Shown here piece after piece: positions 10,162-21,992 of a DNA stretch of 64,000 nucleotides (its first letter is position 1; each line of letters opens with the position of its first letter). Made by a program: the position numbers and the translations under genes. The notes beneath the pieces are model-generated. The model saw nothing but the letters and a program-made list of their open reading frames with translations. It did not search any database and was not told the DNA's origin. The stretch lies in NCBI GenBank assembly GCA_012845835.1, contig JABAKD010000018.1, positions 1,054,001-1,118,000 on the forward strand, written 5' to 3'. Source of the DNA: Undaria pinnatifida. Its lineage: Eukaryota; Sar; Phaeophyceae; Laminariales; Alariaceae.

Positions 10162-12590
10162 GTTAGGATTGTTCCAGAGGTATGGGGCTTTGCTGTTGAT
10201 CAACGCTCATGGCTGTCGGCGTGCACCACGGTAGTTGCGTGGCCAATAAACCCCGCGGTAAACGTTTCAGGAGGTGTTGATTTGCTCGTCAAAATCCGTT
10301 CGTTGCGTCTCCAAGCATCTCCGTACAATAGCGCGCCTCCATTGGCTAGTGGGGCATCATAAGATAATAGCCTCGATGTCGAGATAAACAACGTAGCTCG
10401 CTTGGGTAAAGGAACTTCGTGCTGCGCTGCATCAGTGAATATCGCATGCGCAGCTATCTCGGTTGAAGGTTAGATGCCCACTTTCAAAACGTAAAGAGCA
10501 AATCGGACTAATGCAGCGGTCGGGGTGACAAATGCGGCCACCGTGTAGAAATGCACAACCTGTTTAAAGAGGTAACTCGCTTGCGAAGCTCCAACCCTCT
10601 AAATAATATATTTAGCTTTCAGTTGATTGGAGAAGACTTCGTAAATCATTTTTTTCAAGTCGTTGGATTTGGTATACAAGAAATAAGAAGACGTGGTTAA
10701 GACCGCCACGCCCTACCGTTTCAGGTTCGAAAGCTCGACAGTTCGTATAGTCGTTGCGAAAACGGCTTGGGCCAAGGAGTGTTGCCGCTAGGGTACCATG
10801 CCTCGGGGGCGCTTGGTACGTTTGATGTGTACCACGATTTACTGTGGTTTCTCGTGCGAGGAAGCCAATTGATCACAAAATATATTATTTCGTGAATCAA
10901 TTGAAAAGTGCCACACCTAATGAACTCGTCCAGGGGCGAAGTACGAATGCAGAAATGACATTGGCAAGGAACAAAAATAGCATTGGGATCAACGATTTCA
11001 GATTAAGCATCCCAGTCAATAAAAAAACAATTTCCCGAAAAACTGGTGCTTTTATTAGAGTATGACTCGGGTGCACTTACACGAATACCACTCTTTTCGT
11101 CAGAGAGAAACGATGCCTCCCAGAAACAATATCTTAAAACAAACCCGAAAGGTTTTGGTCAATCGTGCTAGCCTACCTCGATCGAAGCGCACGTGTATAT
11201 CGTTGTCATCGGCACTAATATGACTCCGTTATTGTCATTCGCACACACGGATCTCGGAGCCACCAATATCTGGAAAAATATTTGGACATTGTAACCTGAC
11301 TCCTCATCAGAAGAAATATCAGGTATCCCAAGATTTCCCACATGTGTACTGCGATTTTGCTCGATAGAGCTACACACTCGGCTTCATGAAGGGTGATGTT
11401 AACTTTCAAATCGGTCAGAAATGAGGAAAAATGCCCCTTAACAAAACAAGCTCGTGGTATACCAGCCTCACTCTCTTCTATCTCAGTAGACGCGGGTTAC
11501 GAGATATGTGCACTACTTTCTGTCTGCATGTTCCACAATTCGGGATGTTACGACGTCTCCGAAAACCTGATTTGGAGAAAAAGAACGAAGTTACACAACG
11601 AAAATCCTACGAAACAAATTGCCTATTTCCGGCGATTGTGGGTTAAGAAGCTCCGTCATTCAGAAATCGTTTCGGGCAAAGATGGCTACCTCTATCGTAG
11701 CATCCGTGAGCATGCCTCACCGCTTGCCTTCGACTCGGTATGAGATGCGTTATAAATGTATCACGATTGTGTCGTTTCTCTTTTTAACGTTTTTACGCCG
11801 TCAACCCCCGGCGGGCTAAGCGCGTAAGCACAATAGGCATCCCTCCTGACTCCTACCCTTAACCCCGAAAATATTTCGTCGCGATAATGCTAACTGTTTC
11901 CGTCAGGGTACGCTGGCCAATCCAGCGAAGTCTGTCCCCGCACGCAGTCAACAAAGTCCGTCGGAACTTCAGAGGGGCACGCCGTGAAACACAGTTCTGC
12001 ACGATGAAAACATGGATGGGCCGCGCAACCGCGGCTGGGCTGCCCAGATAAACGGGATGTAGCCGTTGTGCAATGTAGATATATGCATGGTATGTATGCA
12101 ACATATTATATATACATGCTTCGTCATCACGTTTACTCTCCAGGTAAACTCGTTGGAGGCATACCCTCGGTCATGGTGTAACAGGTGTCCTTCCGCTTCC
12201 CACATAGTGCATGACTTTGATTGTACGGCCAAGGGTACCACTCCTACATTTCTTTCGGGTTTTCATTATCGTTGATTCATAAAAAAAATCGCGTATTCTG
12301 AAGGCCACAAGCTCATCTTAAACGGCCTACCCTACGGCAGCATTGGTGTGCACATGGCTGTTCATTGACTTCCACGCGAAAACATGACCCAGCAGCGTCC
12401 CCTCCTCGTTCCTCATCACATTTGTTTTGGTTTTGAAGCAGATGCCAGAAGCCTCAAAATGCGGAACGTCGAGTGTGTATTGCTACTTGCTGTGCATTAT
12501 CGGGAGATTTATGAATAGAGTCTTCGTGTTTCATGTACGTAATCTTCAATTTTCCCCGGCGGACATATCCTATAGCTTGTGTGGTTATTT
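10162..12590. other. Gene-poor stretch
   Basis: I see no recognisable gene. A TAACTCGCTTGCGAAGCTC segment near 10571 resembles the internal palindromes of the M1 family, so an old fragment may lie around 10.5-10.75 kb. A C-terminal tail exon of the Patched-type gene might be here but cannot be recognised. Confidence 0.4.
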
Positions 12591-12594
12591 TGGT

Positions 12595-12843
12595 GGACGA
12601 TGACGATAATGATAAAGATGATGATGATGATGATGATGATAATTATGATGACTGATTATGATGATGACGATGATGATGATAACGAAGATGATAACGATGA
12701 TAACGAGGATGATGATAATGGTGATGATCATCATCATCATCATGGTGATAATGGTGATAATGATGACGATGGAGATGGTGAGGATTGCAGTTATCCTGAT
12801 AAGTATGATGATGATGATCATGATGACAATGATGATGAACACA
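12595..12843. repeat. GAT/ATG trinucleotide microsatellite
   Basis: About 250 bp of imperfect GAT repeats with interspersed AAT, GAC and CAT units. Open frames across it encode only runs of Asp, Met or Ile and are products of the repeat. Confidence 0.95.
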
Positions 12844-12972
12844 AACGTCTTTTTAAGATGGGGGTTGCACGTTTTGCACCGGTTGTTTTCTTCGGAATTC
12901 CACCGATTCGTACCAAATTAATGTCATCGGGAGTTAATCCATAGTCCGTCGGCGATTCATTCATCAGATTTT

Positions 12973-13367
12973 AACAGAGTTTTCAGAAAAATGGGAACGA
13001 AGCCTAAAATGAGAACCAAGCGTTATCTCCAGAACCATGTGGTGTATCAGAGAACCGAAATGATCCTGCGAAACCCCTTGACCAGCCCTGTGAGAGGAGC
13101 TCGTCAGAACGGTCATGCTGCATCTCGTGCCTTCGGGTGGGCGCAAAAAGCGATATACGCTGGCTCTATTGTGGTTTCTCTAGATGCTGGCTACCAAGGC
13201 GATGCCGAGGACTTCCAGCCTGAGCGACACCTCGTTCGAAGGCTGCTGTACAGCCCCACAGGACTGTCAATTTTTTTTTTTTGAGTTGTACACAATTGGG
13301 TTGCTTTCTAAAAAAAACCTTCTGTTCTCATTTTAGGCTCCGTTCCCATTTTTCAGAAAACTCTGTT
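12973..13367. mobile_element. 395-bp TIR element, family M4, with TTTT target duplication
   Basis: The ends are inverted repeats of more than 40 bp, starting AACAGAGTTTTCAGAAAAAT and covering the conserved GGGAACG(A/G)AGCCTAAAATGAGAAC. TTTT flanks both sides (12969-12972 and 13368-13371); because this is a T-rich site the duplication alone is weak, but the second copy at 37673-37981 is flanked by ATTT on both sides. The interior has a frame of about 70 codons, shared by both copies as part of the repeat, with no motif. Non-autonomous DNA transposon. Confidence 0.85.
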
Positions 13368-13464
13368 TTTTCTAAACGGGGTGCACATCCTATTTGTACC
13401 ACCTCATTTCTGTTGTATGAGGTACACAGCTCTTAATATTGATTTCTGTAAGGGGATCACGATT

Positions 13465-13672
13465 TGAGGCCTTTTCTCGGGGTCACCGGCGCGAGTAACC
13501 GCCCCGTTCATTGTTGGCGAAGTTAAGCGTTCATCGTTTTTTATCCAATCTGCGAAATATAATCCGCAATGGAATGACAATTCTACGCTTTACGAAAACA
13601 ATCTCCCAACCTTTTTCGTCTCGTGATGTAATTTCCGTAGTGCAAATGGGAGTACCCACCCTACCGAAGCCT
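13465..13672. mobile_element. Family M1 fragment
   Basis: The right part matches M1 (CAAATGGGAGTACCCACCCTACCGAAGCC), and GGGGTCACCGGCGCGAGTAAC matches its internal palindrome region. The left end is diverged or missing, so the start is approximate. Confidence 0.5.
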
Positions 13673-13844
13673 CTTTTAGCTCTCCTCAAGCAAAGACGAG
13701 AGGATGAGCACGTGCTGCAGCTTCACCGTACTGTGCGTCACATCTTGACGAACGAACAATCACACCACACGCAGCACGATCATCTTGATTGCTTGATAAC
13801 GCGTTCTACAGTTATAATACAGGCAGAAATATATTGTGCCTGAG

Positions 13845-14275
13845 TATGGAACCTGGTCTCTCACGGGGTCCCGGAGTCGAATTGGAAGGGTGGTCTCGGA
13901 GGTCTGGTACTCGTCGCGGATGGTCGGTAGTCGGAGCGGAGAGGTCGTCGCAGAGCTGAAGTCTGATCGGAGAGGGCGTCGCGGAACTGAGGTCCATTGA
14001 CGATCGTTCTCAACAGCGAACGCGACTGATAACCTTTCTTTCTTATGTGTAGCAAGGAGATGCTAAGCCAGAGCTAGAGTGACGGTGGGCATATGCCCTT
14101 CGTCATCCGGCGGGATCATCTTTCGGTGGCTGACCTTCCGGGGACGGGTCAACGCCGTCTATGACGGGTGACGCCGTTCGCGACCCGGGATCGTGTATTG
14201 CCTGACCGGTGACGTGTCCTCTCGCGCATGCGTGTACGCGATCTACGATAGGTATCTACGACCCTGTCTTCCACA
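13845..14275 (-). repeat. 3' LTR of the gypsy element
   Basis: This 431-bp copy matches 21556-21988 with about 20 differences by eye. On the element's strand it begins TGTGGAAGAC, next to the polypurine tract, and ends near CCAGGTTCCATA. The inner border is firm; the outer border was set by the TGAG duplication. Confidence 0.9.
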
Positions 14276-15055
14276 TCACCTCCCTCTGTATCCGCTTTAA
14301 GCCCATCTTAGCTAATGATGGTTTTGTCGCCGTCTTCGGGAGGATGACAATTTTAGGAAACGGGGTGTCTATTTATCGGATCGAGACACAGCAGCTGTTA
14401 TATGCGTGCATCCACTCCTTATAACTGACGTGTTTAGCAAACACGGGTGTGAAACACCGGGCCAGCGAAGATGTTTACATTTTCGAGCTTGCATGCTGAC
14501 AGCGTGTACTGGAGTTGTATGGGGTTTCCAAATATTATCTCAACGCACGTATTCCGTGTGGCCACACCTACTGGTGCGCCCCTCGTGGTTGCTGTTCTGG
14601 GAACCACGGGCAGCGGAATTGTTTAGTGATTTCTCTTTTATGGGCGGGTCCGCCTAGATATTTTCACTCGGAGTCAGCTCAGTTGATCTAGGTGCATCAA
14701 CGTGTGACTTCGTTTTAGGTGGGGTGGAGTCGCGTGGATCTCATTTCCCATGTGTGTTTAGTGTTCGAACAATTTTGTTTGTGGCTTGACGGTGGTGTTG
14801 CTGTTTTGTCCCGTTTGGAACGGAGTGTCGGGCACGGGAGTGAATTGTAACGCTTCTTACAGCCTCTCTCCGTTGGGTGCAACAATTTCTTAACGTCTCC
14901 TTGCCCCCGGCTATTCCCACCGGAATGCCGGGTAGAGTGCCTGTCAGATCAAGGTCGACACGAGTGTGTACTGCCATGCCTGCTGGTGCTACTCTCATCA
15001 CCGTTGTTGACTCTTGTGCTTACAGCTGAGTCAACTGTGTTAGCCAGCTTGTTCG

Positions 15056-15680
15056 TTATTCGGTTACGCTGCGGAGCATCTGAGAATCTATTTTGCGCTG
15101 TCTCAGTGCGTGCTCGTCCCTGCCTACTATACACCTCCCTTTCCCGAGAGAAGAGAGCGGGGGCGAAGAAGGATAGGTTATCGCGAGTTGCAAACCCTTT
15201 TGGGCTCGGTATGCGGCGATCAATTCGTGACATTGGGGTATTTCGTCCGCGCGATACTCGAGGTCGGATTGAGGGCCGTAACCTCGGAGTCTCAGGTGGT
15301 ACTTGTAGTTGTGGGGGCTTGGTCTTCCAGGTCCCCTTTTATGATCTACTACCCTGCCTACGAAGTAGGACTCAATTTTGGGTTGAGCCGCGTCTGGATG
15401 GTCCAACTCGGGTAGGGGAATGGGCTTTCCTAAAAACCATTCCGCCAGCTTCTCCAAATTGAGGTGCGGGTGGTGTTTCCCGTTGATGGTAGGGCGTTAT
15501 ATGGGCTAGGTGGACTGACACTTCTCGGGTGTTGTTTGTTAGTCGTGCTCTATACACCACTGATGATAATTGTGGACAGACGACATACGGTCTTCGCCAT
15601 GATAATAGCAGCTTTCGGTTGGGCCCATCTGAATCCTGGTACGGTCTGTACACGAATACTTCCTGTCCAGGTTTGAACAC
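15056..15680 (-). pseudogene. Integrase C-terminal region with chromodomain-like module
   Basis: Two overlapping minus-strand frames cover the end of pol. The first (15680 to 15372) begins FKPGQEVFVYRP, the usual start of the integrase C-terminal (GPY/F-type) domain, and reaches VSVHLAHITPY. The second (15457 to 15056) holds FVGRVVDHKRGPG, then YKYHLRLRGYG and a YRADEIPQCHELIAAYRAQK segment, matching the three-strand-plus-helix layout of a chromodomain. In chromoviruses this module directs integration to particular chromatin. A frameshift between the two frames lies around 15.37-15.46 kb. The chromodomain call rests on pattern resemblance. Confidence 0.65.
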
Positions 15681-15733
15681 AGGGTACGGTTTAAGTTTGC
15701 TATTTTGTTCTGCCTGCTTGTCTGCACGCTCGG

Positions 15734-16570
15734 TTAAGTTTCGGCGTGCGAGCTCGAAAGCGAGTTGAAATTGTCCCGTGTGTTTTGTGCGAGTTCCTCG
15801 GTGTCTGCTGTTCTTGCTACATGAGGAATACCGAAGATTATATCGACTGGGAGTCGGGGTTGTCGTCCGAACATTAAGAAGAATGGTGTCTCATGCATCG
15901 TTGCACTAAAGCTAGTGTTGTGCGCTAGCTGTACAAACGGTAAGAGAGTGGTCCAGTTGCTTTGATTGATTGCACTGTGCATTGCTAGCATGCTGTGCAT
16001 TGTTGAGTGTACCCGTTCAGACACTGAATTACCCTGCGGCCGGTACGGCGTTGTGTGGGTATTTTGGTATCCGAGTATTTGTTGCAGCTGGTATATCACC
16101 ATATTCTCGAATTCAGGGCCTTGATCACTATGCAAGGTTTCTGGTGCGCCGAAAATGCTGATTATTCTCTCGATTATGGCATTGGCTACTGTTTCGGCCG
16201 TTTTATTACGTACCGGCAGCAGTACCGCAAACCTCGTCAGGTGGTCCATCATGGAGAGAACGTATTGGCATTTAATCCGTGCGTCTGAAGTTGATACCGA
16301 TTTGTACTCTACTAAGTCAACCGATATTCGATGAAATGGCCGCTCGACAAGTAAATGGCCTGGCAGGAGCTTGTGTCTGTTGTGCGCTGTTTTTTGTCGT
16401 TGACAAGCTTGGCATTTTTCGCACCAATCTCGTACGTCGCGGCTGCTGGTGGACCACTAATATTTCTTGCGGATTTTTTCATAAGTCGGGCGAGATGCGA
16501 GGTGTCATCCGGATAGAACGTGGTCGTGGTAGGGGCGCAGAATTAACCCAACAAGGGCCTCCGGTACTAC
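15734..16570 (-). pseudogene. Integrase, zinc-binding and DD35E catalytic core
   Basis: This region would insert the element's cDNA into the host genome. The catalytic core (frame from 16252 to 15734) has Asp3 in MMDHLTRF, Asp43 in LHSDQGPEF and Glu79 in SVSERVH; Asp43 and Glu79 are separated by exactly 35 residues. Upstream in other frames are HDHVLSG and C-E-K-C-Q-A-C-Q-R-Q-K, the HHCC zinc-binding part. The catalytic triad survives, but the zinc-binding part is separated from it by frameshifts, so the protein cannot be made in one piece. Confidence 0.88.
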
Positions 16571-17397
16571 GAGTTGATCGCGGAAGGTGCTTCGTTTTCG
16601 AAGATATCCCAGAAGGTAAGATTTAAACAACAGCCCGTCCTGCACTGAATAGTAAGACATGGTTGTTTTCGTTTCTTTCTCGGGTAATGGTGCGTCTGCG
16701 TGCTGTACGTAATCGATGTACCGTCCGTACTCTACTTTTTGTGCTGAGCGAAGTTTTTCTTGATCGACGGACATGAAAACATTTGTCGCGCTCACGAATA
16801 CTGATTTCACACTAAAGAGCTCTCTATCGCTGCCTACTGGTTCTAGGTTTTCCAGTTGTTCGGCGGAGATCTGATATGGTCGGGGGACACGAGCTGTTTG
16901 TAGCTTGAGATCATCTGGTACGTTGCGGCAAATGGGCGCGAGGGACGGCACAGCTACTTCTTGCTGGTGCTCGAACGCAAACATTCGTGAAAGCGTGTCC
17001 GGTACGACGTGCAGTTTGCCTGGTTTGTGTTGGACGGTGAAGTCAAAAGACTGTAATGCTATTTCCCAGCGTGTTAACATGTTCGATGTATCTTGCATTG
17101 AGCATAGATATCGCAGGGCCGCGTGATCTGTCACACAACAAAATGTCGACCCCATAAATAAGGTCGCCAGTGCTGGATGGCCAAGACCACAGCATAACAT
17201 TCTTTGAGCGTAGCGGAGTAGTGGCGCTGGCTGTCGTTGAAGCGTTGGCTGAGGTATGCGATTTTAACGAGGTCATCGTCTTTCTGCTGGTCGAGGAAGG
17301 CACCTGCACATGCTTTTGAAGCGCCAACGTGTATCGCAAAGTCTTTAGAAAAATCGGGAAATTGAAGTACGGGCGCCTGAGTGAGTAATTGTTTCAC
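16571..17397 (-). pseudogene. RNase H domain of the gypsy element
   Basis: The domain would degrade the RNA strand during reverse transcription. The frame from 17397 contains AIHVGASKACAGAFLDQQ, where Ty3/gypsy RNase H normally has Asp-Ala-Ser; the first catalytic Asp reads Gly. Downstream are SQRFNDSQRHYSATLKECYAVV and, in a shifted frame from about 17200, CVTDHAALRYL and HKPGKLHVVPDTLSR, the classical end of the domain. A frameshift near 17.13-17.20 kb and the lost Asp show it is inactive. Confidence 0.85.
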
Positions 17398-17457
17398 TGT
17401 TGCGTGCGCCTGATCGTGTTCTGGTCTCCAACGTTTAGCGACTTCTTTTGCGGCCTC

Positions 17458-18682
17458 TTATTTCGTGAGGGCTACCAGGGGTGCTATGATACCGGCTAAG
17501 TTAGGAATAAACTTGCGTACAAAGTTCGCCATTCCTAGCACTGACCGCAACTCCTTTATGGTTTTAGACGTCGGCAAGTCAACTATAGCTTTTACGCGAT
17601 CCTCACCGATGCGAATACCGTCGGCCGTCAGTATGTGTCCCAAGTATTTAACTTCTCGGGGGCCAAACTGTACTTTCGATGGTTTGAGGGTGAGGCCGGC
17701 TGCTTGCAAGGCTTTGAACATATTTTCGAGTAGCTGTAAGTGGCCTGTCCAGGTAGATGAACAACATAAACAGTCGTCCATATAAACAAAGAGCCCACTT
17801 TTGGGACCAAATGTGCAAAAGCTAGTGACATAATTCGCGAGAACAGAAACGGCGCGTTGCCTACACCGAAGGGTAGGCGTTTGAAAACCCACTTTCCGTT
17901 CTGCGTGACAAAAGCTGTTTTATCTTGTTCGCTTTCTGCTACTGGTATTTGGTGGTGAGCATTATGTACGTCACACACAGCTATATAACGTGCTCCTCCG
18001 GCCGTGTCAAGGTGGCTTTCTAAGTTAGGCATAGGCCTCGATTTTTTAAAAGATTCTTATTTATGGTCGACCTGTAATCTACGCAGAACCGTGGAGTGCC
18101 GTCTGATTTTGCGACAATAGTTACTGCAGAACCCCAGGGACTAGGGCGCTGTTCAATGATTCCTTCTTGTTCCATCTGCTTCACGCACTTGTCGATAGTT
18201 TCCTGTACGGGAGGGTTTGCACGGTACGGGGTTCTATTTACAGGCCGTGTTCCTGGTTCAAGAGGAAACGTTGCTTCGGCCAGGGTACATTTACCTAGCT
18301 CTTGAGGCGACAAGGAAAAAACGCCGCGATATTTCGTGCATAGAGTCAGTACTTGTTCGCATTCGGCAGGTGTAACCGTGGTTTCATCAAATACTCGAGT
18401 AAGTGCTGCACGAAGCTCGTTACGCGTGGATTCCGTTGTCTTGCTGTCTGTTTGAATTGCACTGGTCGTTTTGTTCAGGGCTACCGATACGGGCGCAATG
18501 TGACCTAGTAAGGTATTGCGTTTCAAGCATACGTATTGGTGGGACGGGTTCGCGACCTGGACTACTGCTGTTTTATCAGCGACCGACCAGTGACCCACTG
18601 TACGAGCAACTTTCAAAATTTTGAAAAGCTTCAGGTACGGCGGACGATTCGATGTCTTCGAACGTGACGATGAGTGGTTCAA
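17458..18682 (-). pseudogene. Reverse transcriptase of the gypsy element
   Basis: From the N-terminus (high coordinates) the frames show PLEPGTRPVNRTPYRANP, WGSAVTIVAKSDGTPRFCVDYR, YIAVCDVHNAHHQIPVAE, then KRLPFGVGNAPFLFSRIM, the catalytic box VYMDD (YMDD at 17773-17784), and KYLGHILTADGI, in the order typical of Ty3/gypsy. Three frames are used: a break near 18.02-18.03 kb and another between about 17.89 and 17.78 kb. A short stretch before the first break may also lack residues. YMDD is intact. Confidence 0.92.
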
Positions 18683-18887
18683 TGAGTGCAGCAGTGGTTT
18701 ATGTGGGTGCTGTCTCTGACACTACTTGTACTGCCATCTCACTCTGGGGGGGGGATGCAGCATTTGTGTCGCAACAAGACAGGCACCGACTCTACATCAG
18801 TGTTAACTGTGACCACGGAGCACTGAGCTGTCGCAGTGTTCTCGGGGCGCGCTGTAAAGTCTACTCTACGTTGAGATGCTTTGATCG

Positions 18888-19667
18888 TCACTTGAGAGGT
18901 TTTGAATGACAATTGCTCTGTACTCCACCTCCGAAGGCGCCCATGATGGTGTTATCGAGTAGCATAATGTCTGGCCCTAAAGAGGGCAATACGAGCGCTT
19001 CGACTGGTAGGGTATAATCTCCTAGCGTAACGTGAAAGCGAACATATCCTAAAATTTTGAGAGGCGACCCATCAGCACGGCTGAGGTTGATCGCTCCCGG
19101 GAGCACTGCAAAAATTTGTGTGTCCTTCATTGTGGGATGTGTCTGTACAAAGTGAACAGATGTGCATGGTACATCGGTCGCGGTGTCAATCGTGACATTG
19201 TGCGCTGGATAATCATTAACTCTGGCGTTTACTCGTACGCGCTTTGACGTAGAGTTGAGAGCTGTGGGATATCTGAGATACCCACTCATGGCAGACGCGT
19301 GGAACGCATCAATGTGCGTTTCCCGGATAGCGTTGCATGATAATATAACTTGATGTTTATTTTTCTCATTTAAGTTGCGGGACGCAGCAGAAACATACAA
19401 CGCTTGTGGTACCATGGAAGGTGCGAAATTATCATTCTGACGTTGACTACTCTTCTCGACTCTGCTTGCTGCTTCTACGGCTGGTCCAACTCCACGCGGT
19501 ACTGCTAGAAAACTTAGATCCTGCTGCTTATTTTCTATGTCTGTTACAGTATTGGACTGGTTGTTTGCATGTACTTGTTTCGCATGGGTACTCGCCAGAG
19601 GTGTGGAGCTCTTTGTTCGGCCACACTTATCCCTCCTCTCACTACTAAATCTACAGGCACTTGCCAC
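18888..19667 (-). pseudogene. Aspartic protease region of the gypsy element
   Basis: A 259-residue frame lies between gag and RT. Its centre reads NVTIDTATDVPCTS (Asp161), where retroviral-type proteases have Asp-(Ser/Thr)-Gly, and it ends with LPSLGPDIMLLDNTIMGAFGG, which fits the hydrophobic-hydrophobic-Gly-x-(D/N) strand and the hallmark I-L-G-x-D-like segment of these enzymes. The Gly-to-Ala change at the active-site loop may be tolerated or inactivating. The N-terminal 100 or so residues are low-similarity linker. Confidence 0.7.
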
Positions 19668-19802
19668 GGCTACGCTAGCTGATCGTGCTATCGTTTCTAC
19701 CGCGGGTTTAGTGATCCTAGTATGCCTACTCCCCGAACCGGTTTGAGGTAACCGGCGCGGGCCCCCTCACGGTTTTTCATGACTACTATGCCGTCACGCT
19801 CG

Positions 19803-21505
19803 TCAAATTTCGCCAGCCTGCAGTCCGGGCGCGAGTGCGAGCTGCGATGGCGACACATCGAGTAGTCGCATTCGTCGCCCGACGCTCCCTTTTAGGCTTC
19901 CTGTGTTCCTACCCGCCTCACTACTCGGCGACCTGCCTCGCTTGTCGGATGGGCCGTAAGTGGCAGGCTCGAAGATCGCTTTGCGTTCCCGGCCTCGCGC
20001 CGCCGTCAGGTTGGATGTGATAGCCTTTCCAAGTTTTGCCATCGACGTCATTAGCTGTCGGTTGGGTCCAGGGGATGTGCCAGAGACGGCCGAAGCATAC
20101 GTGGTCGGGGAGGGGGTTGGGGCCCCGCGTAAGGCGTTGGTCTCATGTTCCTTGGCGCGAGTCCGTGAGCCTTGGTACGTGAGGGAGGGGTCTTCGCGGA
20201 TAAGTTCAAGACGTACGTGCGGAACTAGGCCGGCTTCGAAGCCATGAGCGATGTTTGCCATACATGTTGGTATGGCGAGACGTTGACAAGAGCCGTTCGT
20301 TTTGCTTCGGCTAGGAGGCGCGCGTATGCTTGAGTTACACGCAGTCCGTGAAAGTCGACGGATTCACTACTGCCTTGCTTTAGGGTAGAGACGGTGCGAG
20401 CGAGGAGGACGATGCGGGTTACGGGGCTAAACAGCTTTGTGAAAGCATCCACTCACTCTTTCCAGTTGCGTGGTGCCATGACGTCTACCGCTTCCGTGTT
20501 CAGTTGGGCAAGCTCTTTGTCTGTGCGCCACTCGAACCTACCACACTGGATTTGGTTCATGGTGCTAGCTGCGTGGTCGGTCACTAAGTATGCCAGGTAT
20601 CTCACGGCGTGGCGATCGATAACCGAGTCCGAGGCGCCGTCAGGGACGTGCAAGCGAATGTGAGCGTGAAAGAGCGCCACGATTTCGGGCACATCTTCAG
20701 TTGGTAACCCGTGCATTTTGAGCGAAAGGGGCATATCCGATTTTTTTATCGAAAAATTTGGGTCTTCGTTGTGGTTGTGGTTTGGGCTCGGGGGTGCTAC
20801 AGCAGAGGTTGTACGTGCTGTGCGAGGTGCTTTTACAGCAGCGGTGTTACGTGCTGTCAGGGGGTTTGTGGGCAGTGCTTCTACAGCAGAGGTGTTACGT
20901 GCTGTCAGGGGGTCTGGTTGAGAGTGGTCAGGGGGAGAGGTACGGCTGCTGTCAGAGCTACTCGACTGCTGTTGTATAGGCGAAGCAAGAGTGGTTGAGT
21001 GCTGCACGCGTTCATAAACAACGTCGAGGTTTGGCTGCGGTTGCGGTACTCCTCTCACCTCATCGACCTTTTCGTCGGAAGACCCACTCACAGGCTTCCG
21101 ACTGTCCGGCAGCATCATCTCCAAGACCCACGCCGGTGGCGTGGTGCCGTCGAGCATACACTTCTTGAGGAACGCGGCGGTTTCGACGCGGACGGGGTCG
21201 TGGCTCGGAAGGGCGCTTGGCGCGGCAAGGATGTCCTCTGCCAGGCTCGAGCCCTCTTCAACGGCTGCCCCGGCTGATACAGGCGTTGTGCTGAGCGCGC
21301 CAGCCTCATCTGCAGCGTTCCGCTGCTCCTTGTCGTCCACGGCCGGTCCGCCCTGGTCGGTGGGGGCGAGGGCCGTAAACGAGTTCGCCGCCAGTGCGTG
21401 AGTCGGTTCCTCCGGATTCGGCGATGCCTTGCGGGCCTTCCCGCGGCTTGTGGTTGAGCGAGCTCCTGAGCGTGGCATGTTTTGTTTCAATTTTTCCGAC
21501 GACAA
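19803..21505 (-). pseudogene. Gag of the gypsy element
   Basis: Gag would form the virus-like particle. The frame starts at the ATG at 21505, 50 bases inside the 5' LTR border, and runs 350 codons to an in-frame TGA at 20453-20455; the same frame then continues 75 codons. A frameshift at about 20225-20261 moves to a frame reading HGFEAGLVPHVRLELIREDP. The first part is Ala/Ser/Thr/Pro-rich with an internal repeat (LTARNT followed by SAV or AAV). A Cys/His cluster C-x4-C-x5-H-x4-C (19820-19870), in another frame, is a plausible variant of the nucleocapsid zinc knuckle. Gag identity rests on position and composition as much as on motif. Confidence 0.75.
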
Positions 21506-21555
21506 ATTTTATATGGGGTTTTATATAGGTTTGTTGTTCCGACGGTGGTCACAAC

Positions 21556-21988
21556 TAAGAAACCTGGTCTCTCACGGGGTCCCGGAGTCGAAGTGGAGAG
21601 GGTGGTCCCGGAGGTTTGGTACTCGTCGCGGATAGTCGATAGTCGGAGCGGAGAGGTCGTCGCGGAGCTGAAGTCGGATCGGAGAGGGCGTCGCGGTACA
21701 GAGGTCCATTGACGATCGTTCATCAACAGCGAACGCGACTGATAACATTCCTTCCTCATATGTAGCAAGGAGATGCTAAGCCAGAGTTAGAGTGACGGTG
21801 GGCATATGCCCTTCGTCATGCGGCGGGATCATCTTTCGGTGGCTGACCTTCCGGGAACGGGTCAACGCCGTCTATGACGGGTGACGCCGTTCGCGACCCG
21901 GGATCGTGTATTGCCTGACCGGTGACGTGTCCTCTCGCGCATGCGTGTACGCGATCTACGATAGGTATCTACGACCCTGTCTTCCACA
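21556..21988 (-). repeat. 5' LTR of the gypsy element
   Basis: This 433-bp copy pairs with 13845-14275. The pair differs mostly by transitions in the first 200 bases on the + strand and is identical over the last 140. It begins TGTGGAAG on the minus strand. The inner end (TAAGAAACC on +) was aligned with TATGGAACC of the other copy. Confidence 0.9.
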
Positions 21989-21992
21989 TGAG

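Larger units (their letters stand above)
13845..21988 (-). mobile_element. Ty3/gypsy LTR retrotransposon with chromodomain-like tail, inactivated
   Basis: The 8.1-kb element is bounded by direct LTRs and flanked by TGAG on both sides (13841-13844 and 21989-21992), a 4-bp target duplication. On the minus strand the order is gag, zinc-knuckle-like cluster, aspartic protease, RT, RNase H, DD35E integrase and chromodomain-like module, which is the Ty3/gypsy order. A polypurine tract (AGAGGGAGGTGA, complement of 14276-14287) abuts the 3' LTR. No tRNA-complementary TGG primer site is evident just inside the 5' LTR, where the sequence begins GTTGTGACCACC. Several frameshifts and an in-frame stop make it inactive, but the LTRs remain about 95% alike by eye. 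Confidence 0.93.

Noticed and set aside
12579-12944. Asp-rich 121-codon frame
   Set aside because: It is the translation of a GAT microsatellite.
14986-15462. 158-codon + strand frame
   Set aside because: It is the shadow of the integrase C-terminal region on the minus strand.
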